Of a stretch of 36,095 bases of DNA, positions 15,624 through 25,223 are shown piece after piece. Every line of letters starts with the position of its first letter. Within the stretch, counting starts at the first letter, position 1. Origin of the DNA: Paludibacteraceae bacterium (GTDB taxonomy: Bacteria; Bacteroidota; Bacteroidia; Bacteroidales; Paludibacteraceae); assembly GCA_017454915.1 (NCBI GenBank), contig JAFTCC010000007.1:1-36095 (forward strand), written 5' to 3'. Both the position numbers and the translations under genes were made by a program. The notes beneath the pieces are model-generated. The model was not told where the DNA came from. It saw nothing but the letters and a program-made list of their open reading frames with translations, and made no database searches.

Positions 15624-17063
15624 TTACCTGACAACAATGTTCACAAGCTTATACAGAGCATAGTTCTTGTCTTTGTAAATCAACGCTGCCTCACAGTGTT
15701 CGGGCACAAGCAGCTCCTCGCTGGCAGGCAAAACGAGGAAGCACTTGCTTATTTGACCTTCTTCTATCTGACGCTTAACATTCATGTTATAGCGTTGCCA
15801 TTCATTAGCAACAGCATGAGGCAGCACATTGGTGATTGACGGCTCAATGAACAAGGGTTCATCATGCGGCACATTCTTATGAATCTGACTGGCAAACGTG
15901 GCATCGGTGCGCGCCGCGAAAGGCGTGAGAAACTGCTCCATATTAGACCTCTGGGAATGAGTTCCAAGCAACCACAGCAAAGCCAAACACGACAAAGTGT
16001 ACTTGAGTTGGCGAGGCTCGCCGCAATACATCAACATCATCAGCACGAGCACGAAAAACGGCAAAGCAATGCGCTGGTAATGCATTCCGTAAATATTGAT
16101 GGCAAACAGCACCTGCCACGCTATGCCGCAAAACAAAAGCAAAGTAGGACGAAGCCAGCCGGACGACGAGGTGCTAATGGCCTTATACGTCAAAATGACA
16201 ACAGCTACGTAGCTGGTCAGCGTCAGCATAAAATCAATACGCGGCAGATAGTGCCAGACATTATGGTGCAAAGCGTCGAATATGTACAAGTTATAGCCCA
16301 AGTAGAACCTGTTGAGCCAAACATATGGAGTGTCCTTGCCAAGCCCAATAGGCTCATGTCCATGCGCCACATCAAAAAAGCCTGCTGCCACCTGCGCCAG
16401 AGCCAACAAAACCATTAGCACGGTAAGAGACGCCGCACAAGCGTTACGCTTGGCGCGAACAGGGTCGATACGGCGAATAAACCACACATGGTCATACACA
16501 AACAGACACCATAAAATCGCCACCAAACCCTCAATATACGCATGACTGTGAGCCAACAGACCGACAAGAAAGCAATAAAGGAACGGGCTTGTCTGCCGCT
16601 GATGAAGAATGGCTATTCCAACAAGAATAGGAGGTATGAGGGCGTAGCAACGCGCCACAATAGGGAAATAGAACGCAAATGGAGCCGAAAACAAAATCAG
16701 CAACTTACCTGTGAAACTGAAACGCAGACGGAACAGCAGCAGCCATGCGGCAAGCAACATCAAAGGCACGCTCACCACGTTGAGAGCATGCCAATCCATA
16801 CCGAACCATTTAACGAGAGGATAAAGCAGCAAGTGCCATAAGCAAAAATGACCCTCATAGCGCATAAAGGCTATCAACTCCCAAAACGACTTGTGGTAAA
16901 CTATGTTCCATGCATGATACTCATCCCACCACGCCTCATGAAAATAGGTGCATACAAGCAGCAGAAGCGTGTAAAGCCCCATAGATGTCCACAATGCAAA
17001 CCTATTGGAACCCATACGCTCAAAAGAAACGTATGCGTCTTTAATGTTCTGTCTAATGTTCAT
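15624..17063 (-). CDS. Polytopic membrane protein, GT-C glycosyltransferase-like
   Basis: A 479-residue protein with about ten hydrophobic segments between residues 24 and 365 and a soluble C-terminal domain of about 100 residues. The first extracytoplasmic loop contains EAWWDEYHAWNIVY, an acidic DE motif placed as in GT-C family lipid-sugar-dependent glycosyltransferases. That is the only functional clue; substrate and acceptor are unknown. It starts 14 bp after the MATE exporter gene and is probably co-transcribed with it. It ends at the shared terminator 15531-15566. Confidence 0.6.
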   Translation of the reverse strand: MNIRQNIKDAYVSFERMGSNRFALWTSMGLYTLLLLVCTYFHEAWWDEYHAWNIVYHKSFWELIAFMRYEGHFCLWHLLLYPLVKWFGMDWHALNVVSVPLMLLAAWLLLFRLRFSFTGKLLILFSAPFAFYFPIVARCYALIPPILVGIAILHQRQTSPFLYCFLVGLLAHSHAYIEGLVAILWCLFVYDHVWFIRRIDPVRAKRNACAASLTVLMVLLALAQVAAGFFDVAHGHEPIGLGKDTPYVWLNRFYLGYNLYIFDALHHNVWHYLPRIDFMLTLTSYVAVVILTYKAISTSSSGWLRPTLLLFCGIAWQVLFAINIYGMHYQRIALPFFVLVLMMLMYCGEPRQLKYTLSCLALLWLLGTHSQRSNMEQFLTPFAARTDATFASQIHKNVPHDEPLFIEPSITNVLPHAVANEWQRYNMNVKRQIEEGQISKCFLVLPASEELLVPEHCEAALIYKDKNYALYKLVNIVVR

Positions 17064-17077
17064 AGCCGGTTATTTTG

Positions 17078-18487
17078 TCAATCTGAAACTGTTTCGTATA
17101 ACTTCTTGTCCCACTTGCCGAAATAGAGCCGCAGCAGAAATATCATTCCCCTAAAGCACAACTCTATGCACATGGCTATCCACACGCCTGTCAAGCCATA
17201 AATCGGCGCCAACCACCATGCGAGCACTATTCTCACGCACCACATTGAGCACATTTCCATCAGACACGGCGGCAATGTGTTGCCCGCCCCCATAAAGACG
17301 CCGTAACTCACAATGGCAGCCGCAAACATCGGTTCAGCCCAAGCCTCTATGCGAAGCACCTCTGTGCCAAGCGATATGATTTCCTGCACAGGGCTGAGGA
17401 CACCCATCATCACTGGCGCGCCAAAATACATGACCACACCCATCAGCGACATCACCACCATACCCAGACCAACCGATATCCATGCGAACCAGTGCGTCAG
17501 TTTACGACGTTTAGCGCCTATTGCCTGCCCTACCAAAGTCGTGGCGGCATCGCCAATGCCAAATCCTGGCATATAGCACAGACTTTCGGCAGTGACAGCC
17601 AAGGCGTTCGCGGCGATAGCCACTGTGCCCAGCGGAGCCACTATCATGGTTACCATTATCTGCGCGCCACAAAGAACAATACGCTCGCTCATCAGCGGAG
17701 CCGAAATGCCAGACGCAGTACGAAGCATCGTGCGAGTGGGCATATAGTGATGCGCAATTTCACGGAAACGAGACTTTAAGTCATCAATTATGCGAAGTTT
17801 AGGATTGCGGCATATCAAAAAGTAAAACGCTATCAATGTGCCAATGAGTTCCGCAACCCAACTGCCCCACGCCGCACCCCAGACACCCATTTCTAAAATG
17901 TAGATGAACACATAGTTGAACACCACGTCAAGAACGCATATCAGTATGTTCACCATGCTCGGTACCTTCATGTCGCCTGCACAGCGGAGCATAGCGCAAC
18001 TCAAACTGTGCAACTGAAACATAGGCAACATAAGAGCAAAGACAAAAAAGTAGTCTTTTGCCATCTCCGCCACCTTGCCAGTGCCGCCAAGCCAGTAAGG
18101 CACGTAGGGACATATCAGAAGGCACAAAGCGGTGTGCACAAAGCTGAACAACAACGCCACTATGATTGACTGGCGGACAACATCACGGGCACCATCATCA
18201 TCCTTCGCACCAACACGGTGAGCAACCTGCACGGCAAAGCCATTGGTGAAAGCCATCGGCAAGCCGAACATCAACCAAAGCGATGACGCGACAAGACCTA
18301 TTGCTGCTGAACTCTCCGCACCCAAATGACCTACCATCGCAGCGTCGATGTATTCCATAATGATAGACGACAGCTGCGACAGCACTGACGGGATACTCAA
18401 CAACAGCAACAGCGTCAACTGCTGACGGACGGACATTCGCCCACCACTGCGGACCAACTCTAACAGTCTGTCTGACGATGATGACAC
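17078..18487 (-). CDS. MATE-family efflux transporter
   Basis: A 469-residue membrane protein with about twelve hydrophobic segments in two homologous halves. The N-terminal PSVLSQLSSIIMEYIDAAMVGHLGAESSAAIGLVAS matches the MatE signature, repeated in the second half (APLGTVAIAANALAVTAESL..GFGIGDAATTLVGQAIGAKR). It should export cationic drugs or metabolites, coupled to Na+ or H+. The frame opens with GTG at 18487; ATG at 18436 (residue 18) is an alternative start. It is followed 14 bp later by the GT-C-like gene. The 273 bases upstream (18488-18760) show no gene and no clear signal. Confidence 0.9.
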   Translation of the reverse strand: MSSSSDRLLELVRSGGRMSVRQQLTLLLLLSIPSVLSQLSSIIMEYIDAAMVGHLGAESSAAIGLVASSLWLMFGLPMAFTNGFAVQVAHRVGAKDDDGARDVVRQSIIVALLFSFVHTALCLLICPYVPYWLGGTGKVAEMAKDYFFVFALMLPMFQLHSLSCAMLRCAGDMKVPSMVNILICVLDVVFNYVFIYILEMGVWGAAWGSWVAELIGTLIAFYFLICRNPKLRIIDDLKSRFREIAHHYMPTRTMLRTASGISAPLMSERIVLCGAQIMVTMIVAPLGTVAIAANALAVTAESLCYMPGFGIGDAATTLVGQAIGAKRRKLTHWFAWISVGLGMVVMSLMGVVMYFGAPVMMGVLSPVQEIISLGTEVLRIEAWAEPMFAAAIVSYGVFMGAGNTLPPCLMEMCSMWCVRIVLAWWLAPIYGLTGVWIAMCIELCFRGMIFLLRLYFGKWDKKLYETVSD

Positions 18488-18760
18488 TAATTTCTTTGGT
18501 TTGCGATTTTAACCCAAATCGGGCATTAGACCGACCACGGGTATAAATTTAGTAAAAAATAGGGCACTTCTAAAAAATGCTTTATTTTGATTTCAAGTTT
18601 TATCGTGAGTAGATTGCCGGTTTGAGAGAGGAAGCAATGCGGGCATTGTGACCGAATGGAAATCTGCAAGATGCCAAGAAAAAACCGAAAGCAACATAAA
18701 AGTGCCAAATGTATTAACTTAACAGGCTATACTAACAACGAGGATGTTTTTGAAGTCCCA

Positions 18761-19957
18761 TTATAGTTTGGTCAGTTTGTGCCCCATGCGAAGTTTCTTT
18801 GTTTCAAGATAAAACTTGTTATATTCATTCGGTTTTATCTCGATTGGCACATTTTCAACAATCTGAAGTCCATAGGACTCCAAACCGACTCGTTTGACAG
18901 GGTTGTTTGTTATAAGACGTATTTTACTAATGCCCAATTCTTTGAGTATTTGCGCCCCTACTCCGTAATCGCGTTCGTCCGCCTTAAAGCCAAGGTGCAG
19001 GTTGGCGTCCACGGTGTCATACCCCTCTTCCTGAAGTTTGTAGGCTTTTATCTTGTTCATCAACCCTATGCCACGTCCTTCCTGAATCATATACACCACA
19101 GCACCCTTACCCTCTTTTTCTATCATCTGCATAGACTTGTGCAGTTGTTCACCGCACTCACACCGCTTACTGCCAAAAATGTCGCCAGTAACGCACGAAC
19201 TATGCACGCGCACCAGCACCGGCTCGCCGGCTGCCCACTTGCCCTTGATGAGTGCCACATGCTCAAGCCCATTGCTGAGCTGTCTAAAAGGTATCAGCCT
19301 AAAATCTCCGTATTCAGTAGGCAAATGAACTTCCTCGCCCTTTTCAACTAACGATTCCTGCCTAAGACGGTATGCTATTAAATCCTTAATAGAAACTAAT
19401 TTGAAGTCATTTTGCTTGGCTATTTGCTCCAGTTGCGGCATTCGCGCCATAGTGCCGTCCTCGTTCATGATTTCGATGAGCGCAGCGGCTGGTGTCAGCC
19501 CCGATAAGCGGCACAAATCCACCGCAGCCTCGGTGTGTCCGGCGCGCTGAAGTACTCCCTTGGGGCGGGCATACAATGGGCTGACATGACCCGGACGGCC
19601 AAAAGTGTCAGGAGTGGAAGACGGGTCGGCAAGAGCCAAAATAGTGGCAGCGCGGTCATGAGCCGATACGCCTGTTGTACACCCCTCAATCTTATCTACC
19701 ATAATGGTGAACGGAGTGCCAAGCATCGAGGTGTTGTTTGCCACTTGAGGATATAATTCCAACTGCTGACAACGTTCTTCTGGCAGCGGGGCGCAAAGTA
19801 CACCACGCCCATTCTTAAGCATGAAATTTACTTTTTCGGGAGTGATGAACTGAGCGGCGATGATGAAATCACCCTCATTCTCACGGTCCTCGTCATCTAC
19901 CACGATGACAAACTTGCCTAACCGAAAATCAGCAAGAGCTTCTTCTATTGTATTCAA
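18761..19957 (-). CDS. ribBA: Bifunctional DHBP synthase/GTP cyclohydrolase II
   Basis: A 398-residue fusion for riboflavin synthesis. Residues about 1-200 are RibB (3,4-dihydroxy-2-butanone 4-phosphate from ribulose 5-phosphate), with [13 protein letters not shown] and [12 protein letters not shown]. Residues about 205-398 are RibA (GTP cyclohydrolase II), with zinc ligands in [29 protein letters not shown], and [10 protein letters not shown]. The reading frame opens with TTG at 19957; no ATG lies between the lptF stop and the conserved TIEEALADF start, so TTG is the real start. It is in the same frame as lptF, separated by its TAA and four codons. Translational coupling in the gltX-lptF-ribBA operon is likely. 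Confidence 0.95.
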   Translation of the reverse strand: MNTIEEALADFRLGKFVIVVDDEDRENEGDFIIAAQFITPEKVNFMLKNGRGVLCAPLPEERCQQLELYPQVANNTSMLGTPFTIMVDKIEGCTTGVSAHDRAATILALADPSSTPDTFGRPGHVSPLYARPKGVLQRAGHTEAAVDLCRLSGLTPAAALIEIMNEDGTMARMPQLEQIAKQNDFKLVSIKDLIAYRLRQESLVEKGEEVHLPTEYGDFRLIPFRQLSNGLEHVALIKGKWAAGEPVLVRVHSSCVTGDIFGSKRCECGEQLHKSMQMIEKEGKGAVVYMIQEGRGIGLMNKIKAYKLQEEGYDTVDANLHLGFKADERDYGVGAQILKELGISKIRLITNNPVKRVGLESYGLQIVENVPIEIKPNEYNKFYLETKKLRMGHKLTKL

Positions 19958-19969
19958 TTGATTTATGTT

Positions 19970-21442
19970 TTAAGATTTTCTTATTTTTAGTTTACCTACC
20001 AATGCAAGTGCCTTATTTTTCGCAATTCCCCACATTTTGAGCCATGCGTCAGTGTTGAACAACGCCGAATCGTGGGCGGCCTTATAAGTCAGGAAAATGC
20101 CTATCGGCAGCAGCACAGCCGTGCTAATCCACATTCCCTGCCACGGCTGCCAAAGTGCATCACGGGCCATCTTATAACCCGAATTGTCAATAATGTAGTA
20201 GAAGATGAACATCGCCACAGACACCACTGTTGGCACACCAAGGCCGCCTTTGCCTATTATCGCTCCAAGTGGCGCACCAATAAAGAAAAATATGAGACAA
20301 GCCAATGCCAATGAAAATTTACGGTGCCACTCTATCTTATGCCGTCTTACATACTGCTGCGGGTCATGAAGAACAATGCGGTTATATGTCACCTGATCGC
20401 TCATCTTGTGGGCATTGTCAGCCGCATAGCACGCTGCCATATAACGCTGCTGGGGCTGCAATATAGCATACACATCATTAATGTCTGAATGCCTGACCTG
20501 ACGAGCGGAAGGCGATGCCACCTCTTGAGCTGAAGAATACTCGCGGTTGAAATAGTGGTTACCCACAATGTCAGCGCTCTGCTGAACTGCTATGCTATCG
20601 GCTATGACAGTAACAGAGTCGGCAGAATGCGACAGCTGGGCTGCGTTCTTTGCCACATACTGGTCGTGAAGTATCGATTCATCGAAACGGCTGAACTCCG
20701 AATCAAAATCTATCAGCAGATTCTTCTCCGAAAAAATTTCGCGGCGGTAGGGAATCTTGTTAGGGTTGTTAGAAATGCGCTGCCCTTTGAGGTTCTCAAA
20801 ACTCTCGCCTGAATATAGAGTAAGGCGCAAATACTTGTTGTCTGTAGAGAAATACACCCTACCCGAGTCTGCCACCATCACCGTAGCATCCTCAAAACCC
20901 TCCGAAAAATCATAAATCATCAGGTTTTTGAGCAAACCAGTTTTAGGGTCCTTGTCGCGCACATAGACCTGATATCCTTCAATGCCAGAATAAAACTCGC
21001 CAACGGGAATATCAAACTCAGGCGACTTCTGTCGCAGCGAGAATATCAGCGTCCACAGTTTAACCTGCGACTTGGGCAACACGTAGTTAGAAAACGCGAA
21101 CGCCCCTACGCTGACAAAAGATATAGCCACAATCAGAGGTTTCATGACGCGGATGAGAGAAATGCCGGCGGCCTTCATTGCCGTAAGTTCGACTCTCTCA
21201 CCCAAATTTCCGAAAGTCATGAGCGCGCCAAGCAATATGGCAAGAGGCATTGCAAGCGGTATAACACTCGCTGCGGCATAAACGGCAAATTCTGCAAGCA
21301 CGGTTATGCCTACGCCTTTGCCCACCAAATCATTAACGTGCGACCATACGAACTGCATCAGCAGAATGAACACACATATCACGAGCGTGAGCAGAAACAC
21401 GCCGAAAAATTGCTTTAATATATAGACGTATAGACGTTTCAT
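19970..21442 (-). CDS. LptF/LptG (YjgP/YjgQ) family LPS-export permease
   Basis: A 490-residue permease starting at [20 protein letters not shown]. Its ATG overlaps the gltX stop by one base (TAATG), so the longer frame opening at 21598 inside gltX is not the protein. Membrane segments occur near residues 10-35, 50-80 (with the typical IPLAMPLAILLGALMTFGNLGERVELTAMKAAGIS) and 95-120. A large periplasmic domain follows, and three C-terminal segments (LACLIFFFIGAPLGAIIGKGG onwards). With LptB and LptC the family extracts lipopolysaccharide from the inner membrane. I cannot decide between LptF and LptG. The periplasmic domain is longer than in E. coli, as often seen in Bacteroidetes. Confidence 0.88.
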   Translation of the reverse strand: MKRLYVYILKQFFGVFLLTLVICVFILLMQFVWSHVNDLVGKGVGITVLAEFAVYAAASVIPLAMPLAILLGALMTFGNLGERVELTAMKAAGISLIRVMKPLIVAISFVSVGAFAFSNYVLPKSQVKLWTLIFSLRQKSPEFDIPVGEFYSGIEGYQVYVRDKDPKTGLLKNLMIYDFSEGFEDATVMVADSGRVYFSTDNKYLRLTLYSGESFENLKGQRISNNPNKIPYRREIFSEKNLLIDFDSEFSRFDESILHDQYVAKNAAQLSHSADSVTVIADSIAVQQSADIVGNHYFNREYSSAQEVASPSARQVRHSDINDVYAILQPQQRYMAACYAADNAHKMSDQVTYNRIVLHDPQQYVRRHKIEWHRKFSLALACLIFFFIGAPLGAIIGKGGLGVPTVVSVAMFIFYYIIDNSGYKMARDALWQPWQGMWISTAVLLPIGIFLTYKAAHDSALFNTDAWLKMWGIAKNKALALVGKLKIRKS

Positions 21443-22953
21443 TATCTTGACAGCATGGCATCTATGCGGCGCAATGTCTCCTCCTTGCCTAACACATCGG
21501 TTATTAGCCAAATGTGCGGACCACGGGCGGCGCCGACAAGACAGATGCGGAATGCGTTCATCACTATGCCTACCCCATAGCCTTTTTCCTCTATCCACGG
21601 CATCACTACCGCATCAAGAGCCTCTCCTGAAAAATCGTCCTGCGAGGCAAGCAAAGCGCGAAGTTCCGACATGTGCTTCGGGGACTCTTCTTTCCAACGC
21701 TTCTTGAGCGATTTCTCGTCATATTCTGACGGAGCCTCAAAAAAGAAGTTGCACTGCTCCCAAAGTTCCGACACGAAATTAACACGCTCCTTAACCAGCG
21801 AAACCACGTGTGACACTTTTTTGAAATCCTCACCGCCATGCCCATGTGCCTCCAAAATCGGCATGAACATCTGTGCCACTTCATCGTCGGAACGACGTTG
21901 CAAATACTCATGATTGAACCATTTGGCCTTTTGATAGTCAAACCTGGCGCCCGACTTGTTGACACGGTCGAGGCTGAAATTCTTTATCAGTTCGTCCATG
22001 CTGAACAGTTCCTGCTCCTCGTGGCTGTGCCAACCCAAAAGGGCAAGGAAATTAATAACTGCCTCGGGCAGATATCCTGACTCGCGGTAACCTGAACTTA
22101 CAGCACCTGTCTTGGGGTCATGCCATTCAAGCGGGAACACGGGGAAACCGAGCCTGTCGCCATCACGTTTCGAGAGTTTGCCATTGCCCTCAGGCTTGAG
22201 CAACAACGGCAGATGAGCAAACTGAGGCATGGTGTCTTCCCAACCAAAAGCACGGTAAAGAAGCACATGAAGAGGTGCTGACGGCAGCCACTCCTCGCCG
22301 CGGATGACATGCGAGATGTCCATCAGATGGTCGTCAACTATGTTTGCCAAATGATATGTCGGCAATTCATCAGCTGACTTATAAAGCACCTTGTCATCCA
22401 ATATCGACGAGTTGATCACAACCTCGCCACGTATCAGGTCATGGACATGAATATCCTCGCCCGGCGTTACAAGAAAACGAACCACATACTGTTCGCCCGA
22501 AGCAATCCGCGCATCAACCTCCTCTTGGGGGAGCACAAGTGAGTTGTTCATCGACATCCGGGTCGAAGCATCATACTGGAAATTAGGTATCTCCGCACGC
22601 TTTGCCTCCAACTGCTCAGGAGTGTCGAAGGCTATGTACGCCCTACCGCCGTCAAGCAGCTGCTTAACATATTTTTTGTATATCTCACGGCGCTCGCTCT
22701 GACGGTATGGGCCATTGGGACCGCCCACACTTATGCCCTCGTCGATTTCAATGCCAAGCCAGCGAAGACTCTCTATGATGTAATCTTCTGCCCCAGGCAC
22801 AAAACGGGCACTGTCGGTGTCCTCGATGCGAAGTAGCATGTCGCCACCATGTTGACGGGCAAAAAGATAGTTGTACAATGCGGTGCGCACACCGCCGATA
22901 TGAAGCGCGCCTGTCGGACTTGGCGCAAAACGGACTCTAACTCTACGGGTCAT
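21442..22953 (-). CDS. gltX: Glutamyl-tRNA synthetase
   Basis: A 503-residue class I aminoacyl-tRNA synthetase. The HIGH-type motif is in [19 protein letters not shown] (about residues 11-29) and the KMSKS-type motif is KLSKRDGDR (about 259-267). The C-terminal half is the helical anticodon-binding domain. It charges tRNA-Glu in the cytosol. Length fits the family. It leads the operon gltX-lptF-ribBA, with its stop overlapping the lptF start. Confidence 0.97.
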   Translation of the reverse strand: MTRRVRVRFAPSPTGALHIGGVRTALYNYLFARQHGGDMLLRIEDTDSARFVPGAEDYIIESLRWLGIEIDEGISVGGPNGPYRQSERREIYKKYVKQLLDGGRAYIAFDTPEQLEAKRAEIPNFQYDASTRMSMNNSLVLPQEEVDARIASGEQYVVRFLVTPGEDIHVHDLIRGEVVINSSILDDKVLYKSADELPTYHLANIVDDHLMDISHVIRGEEWLPSAPLHVLLYRAFGWEDTMPQFAHLPLLLKPEGNGKLSKRDGDRLGFPVFPLEWHDPKTGAVSSGYRESGYLPEAVINFLALLGWHSHEEQELFSMDELIKNFSLDRVNKSGARFDYQKAKWFNHEYLQRRSDDEVAQMFMPILEAHGHGGEDFKKVSHVVSLVKERVNFVSELWEQCNFFFEAPSEYDEKSLKKRWKEESPKHMSELRALLASQDDFSGEALDAVVMPWIEEKGYGVGIVMNAFRICLVGAARGPHIWLITDVLGKEETLRRIDAMLSR

Positions 22954-23033
22954 TTTTTAATTAGTTTGATAAATTAAAATTCCAAAAAGAATTATACCTT
23001 TGTCGGCCATTACGACCGATGCGGTTTTATTTG

Positions 23034-23041
23034 CAAAATTA
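23034..23041 (-). promoter_or_regulatory. -7 element of the gltX operon
   Basis: On the minus strand TAATTTTG (23041-23034) matches TAnnTTTG and lies about 80 bp before the gltX ATG at 22953. A weak TTG-type -33 is near 23062. Confidence 0.5.
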
Positions 23042-23114
23042 CGATTTTTTTTGTGTAACAGCAAGAAATACAGCCATCATGACAGTAAAAAAGGGCGATT
23101 AAATCATACGGCAC

Positions 23115-23155
23115 AAAAAAAGCGGACACGCAGTTGGCGTGTCCGTACTTTTTTT
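23115..23155. terminator. Terminator of rplS
   Basis: CGGACACGC (23123-23131) pairs with GCGTGTCCG (23137-23145) around a 5-base loop. It has an A run before it and a T run after it, so it can work on both strands. It lies about 25 bp after the rplS stop (minus strand). Confidence 0.85.
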
Positions 23156-23169
23156 CGCGGTTGGGTCGA

Positions 23170-23523
23170 TTAATTACGACGGCGTTCTTTAATGCGGGCT
23201 TTCTTACCTGTGAGTTTACGCAGATAATAAAGTTTTGCGCGACGAACTTTACCGTACTTGTTAACGACAATGCCGTCGATGAAAGGCGAATAGAGCGGGA
23301 AAATACGTTCTACACCGACGTTGTTAGAGATTTTGCGAACGGTGAAACGTTTTTGAACTCCTGCACCGGAGATACGGATAACATCACCGCGGAACTCCTG
23401 AATACGCTCCTTGTTGCCTTCTTTAATGCGGTAAGCCACTGTTACTGTGTCACCGCTGCGGAATGCGGGGATTTCTTTCTCAGGTACTTTGAAAGCCTCT
23501 TCCGCTACTTTAATCAAATCCAT
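23170..23523 (-). CDS. rplS: 50S ribosomal protein L19
   Basis: A 117-residue protein matching L19 throughout: [29 protein letters not shown], then [36 protein letters not shown] and [21 protein letters not shown]19 sits at the 30S-50S interface. It is a single-gene unit with its own promoter (23609-23639) and terminator. Confidence 0.98.
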   Translation of the reverse strand: MDLIKVAEEAFKVPEKEIPAFRSGDTVTVAYRIKEGNKERIQEFRGDVIRISGAGVQKRFTVRKISNNVGVERIFPLYSPFIDGIVVNKYGKVRRAKLYYLRKLTGKKARIKERRRN

Positions 23524-23608
23524 ATATGGTTAAATGTTAAAGAGTTAACGGACTTGCATACGCGCCTATGTTATGAGGTTCTGCCAGCGGCAAGCCCAAA
23601 TTGGAGTG

Positions 23609-23639
23609 CAAAGTTACGATTTTTTTTTGAAACTGCAAA
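23609..23639 (-). promoter_or_regulatory. Bacteroidetes promoter of rplS
   Basis: On the minus strand TTTG (23639-23636) and TAACTTTG (23616-23609) are 19 bp apart. The -33 element directly abuts the stop codon of the upstream DUF4476 gene. The leader before rplS is about 80 bases and could carry ribosomal-protein control, but no structure was identified. Confidence 0.7.
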
Positions 23640-23640
23640 A

Positions 23641-24042
23641 CTATCTTCGCTGACCGTTTACGTAATCCATCAGCGAATTGTAGTTGGTCTGAAAACTGAA
23701 ACAGTCTTGCAGCGTGTAGTAGTTCCACGGGTCTGACACAAAGCCGTAGGCGTACTTCAAATACTCAAGCCGGTCGTTGTCATAGTCAAATTCGGCGACT
23801 ATGAGTCTCAAATCACGCGTACAGAGCGGCATAACCTTGACGCACATTTTTGCCACTTTCATTTTCTGCTCGGAAAAAGATAGGCCGTGCAGAGTTTCGG
23901 CAATGAGCCCCGCGTTTTCTTCTCCTACGCAAACTATCCTCGGGTGACGATCGCCACGATGAGGCGGACGCATTTCATGAGACTGCGGATAACCTGCAAA
24001 GGAAAATAAGAGTGCTGAAAGCACAAAAACTATACGTCTCAT
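23641..24042 (-). CDS. Exported DUF4476-like protein
   Basis: A 133-residue protein with a signal peptide (residues 1-20, ending GYPQ). The mature part resembles DUF4476: LHGLSFSEQKMKVAKMCVKVMPLCTRDLRLIVAEFDYDNDRLEYLKYAYGFVSDPWNYYTLQDCFSF. The family has no known function. It starts 7 bp after the glutathione peroxidase stop and is likely the last gene of the BadF-FNT-GPx unit. Confidence 0.7.
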   Translation of the reverse strand: MRRIVFVLSALLFSFAGYPQSHEMRPPHRGDRHPRIVCVGEENAGLIAETLHGLSFSEQKMKVAKMCVKVMPLCTRDLRLIVAEFDYDNDRLEYLKYAYGFVSDPWNYYTLQDCFSFQTNYNSLMDYVNGQRR

Positions 24043-24049
24043 GAATAAA

Positions 24050-24526
24050 CTATTTAAGCATGTGGGCTATTTCTTTCTCTATGTCCTCCGGCTTGGTCGT
24101 GGGCGCATAGCGGATTATCTTCTCTCCGTCTTTTGACACAAGGAATTTGGTGAAGTTCCACTTGATGGCATCGGTCAGAAAACCTTTGGTCTTCGACTTT
24201 AGGAATGCGTACAGGGGATGCTGGTTGCTGCCGTTCACGTCAATCTTCTTCATCAACGGGAAGGTAACGCCAAAGTTAATCTCGCAGAACTGCGCAATCT
24301 CCTCGTCGCTGCCGGGTTCCTGATTGGCAAACTGGTCGCACGGGAAGCCTATCACAACAAAACCTTGGTCGGCATATTTCTCATAGAGCGCTTGAAGACC
24401 TTTGTACTGTGGGGTGAAACCACACTTGCTTGCGGTGTTTACTATCAGAAGCACTTTGCCCTGATATTGCGCGAAATCAACCTCTTCACCGCGGTTGTTA
24501 AGCGCCTTGAAATCATAAATTGTCAT
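24050..24526 (-). CDS. Glutathione peroxidase family protein
   Basis: A 158-residue thioredoxin-fold peroxidase. The catalytic set is present: Cys in NTASKCGFTPQY (selenocysteine position occupied by Cys), Gln in GFPCDQFANQEPG, and Trp-Asn in KWNFTKFLV. The start is taken at ATG 24526 (MTIYDFKALN); a frame open to 24565 adds 13 residues unlike the family. The Cys enzymes of bacteria usually reduce peroxides with thioredoxin rather than glutathione. It lies 54 bp after the FNT gene and 7 bp before DUF4476. Confidence 0.92.
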   Translation of the reverse strand: MTIYDFKALNNRGEEVDFAQYQGKVLLIVNTASKCGFTPQYKGLQALYEKYADQGFVVIGFPCDQFANQEPGSDEEIAQFCEINFGVTFPLMKKIDVNGSNQHPLYAFLKSKTKGFLTDAIKWNFTKFLVSKDGEKIIRYAPTTKPEDIEKEIAHMLK

Positions 24527-24580
24527 ATTATCAAATGTTAAATAAATATCCTCAAATTCAATCAAAAAAGGTCAATGTCG

Positions 24581-25174
24581 CTAAACATTCGGCTCTCTTC
24601 TCGCCCGATAGACATTGCAGCCCACGAAGTTGCCAAGCACGATGAGCAGATAGTTGAACGCCAATTGCCATGAGGCATGGCCTGCTGCGCTCAAATAAAA
24701 TGCGTCAGCTATGGAGTGGAAGAAGCCTGCAAGTATGAAAACCGGCACAGCAAATACCAATGGCAGCCACCTGTTTTCACGCGCGAACTTGACGGCTGTG
24801 GTCATCAGAAAGCCGCAAAAGACTGCACGGAAAAATGCGCTGTACCATGGCACCGACTCGCGCATTTGCGCTATGGCGAGGGCCTTTTCCTGAAGACCGG
24901 CAATGGCTGTGTCTGCAACGATAGCAGTAATCAGGCAGCCCGCGATATTGCCTACTAATATGGTCACAAACAACTCAACAACATCTTTCCATGAAGCCAC
25001 AAAACCTGCCGTGCCAGTAAACAAGGCATATTTATAGTGAACCACCGTGATTAGACCGAACGTAAAAAGCACGGCGCCCGCCACACCGCCGCCTACCTGA
25101 AGATTGACTATGCAGCCTACTGAAATGCACAAACCGGCAAGCATCGCCGAAATAAATTTGTCAAAGTATCGCAT
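24581..25174 (-). CDS. Formate/nitrite transporter (FNT) family channel
   Basis: A 197-residue protein with six hydrophobic segments, shorter than the usual 250-280 residues but with the whole core. The broken-helix motif is in YALFTGTAGF (Omega-loop region of TM2), GNIAGC lies in TM3, and the pore His is in GFFHSIADAFYL (TM5). Members conduct formate, nitrite or hydrosulfide; the ion cannot be told here. No formate lyase or nitrite reductase is adjacent. Confidence 0.8.
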   Translation of the reverse strand: MRYFDKFISAMLAGLCISVGCIVNLQVGGGVAGAVLFTFGLITVVHYKYALFTGTAGFVASWKDVVELFVTILVGNIAGCLITAIVADTAIAGLQEKALAIAQMRESVPWYSAFFRAVFCGFLMTTAVKFARENRWLPLVFAVPVFILAGFFHSIADAFYLSAAGHASWQLAFNYLLIVLGNFVGCNVYRARREPNV

Positions 25175-25223
25175 AAAGAGATTTACTATTTTACTATTTT
25201 ATAACTTCTAAAATTCTTAACTT

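Noticed and set aside
15864..16418. A 184-codon open frame on the plus strand
   Set aside because: It is antisense to the membrane protein gene; its composition (His/Gln/Arg-rich) is typical of a shadow frame.
21443..21598. N-terminal extension of the LptF-type permease
   Set aside because: The extra 52 codons lie inside gltX and are not membrane-like; the ATG at 21442 overlapping the gltX stop gives the normal family N-terminus.
24527..24565. 13-residue N-terminal extension of the glutathione peroxidase
   Set aside because: The family normally begins at MTIYDFKA, and the extension matches nothing.
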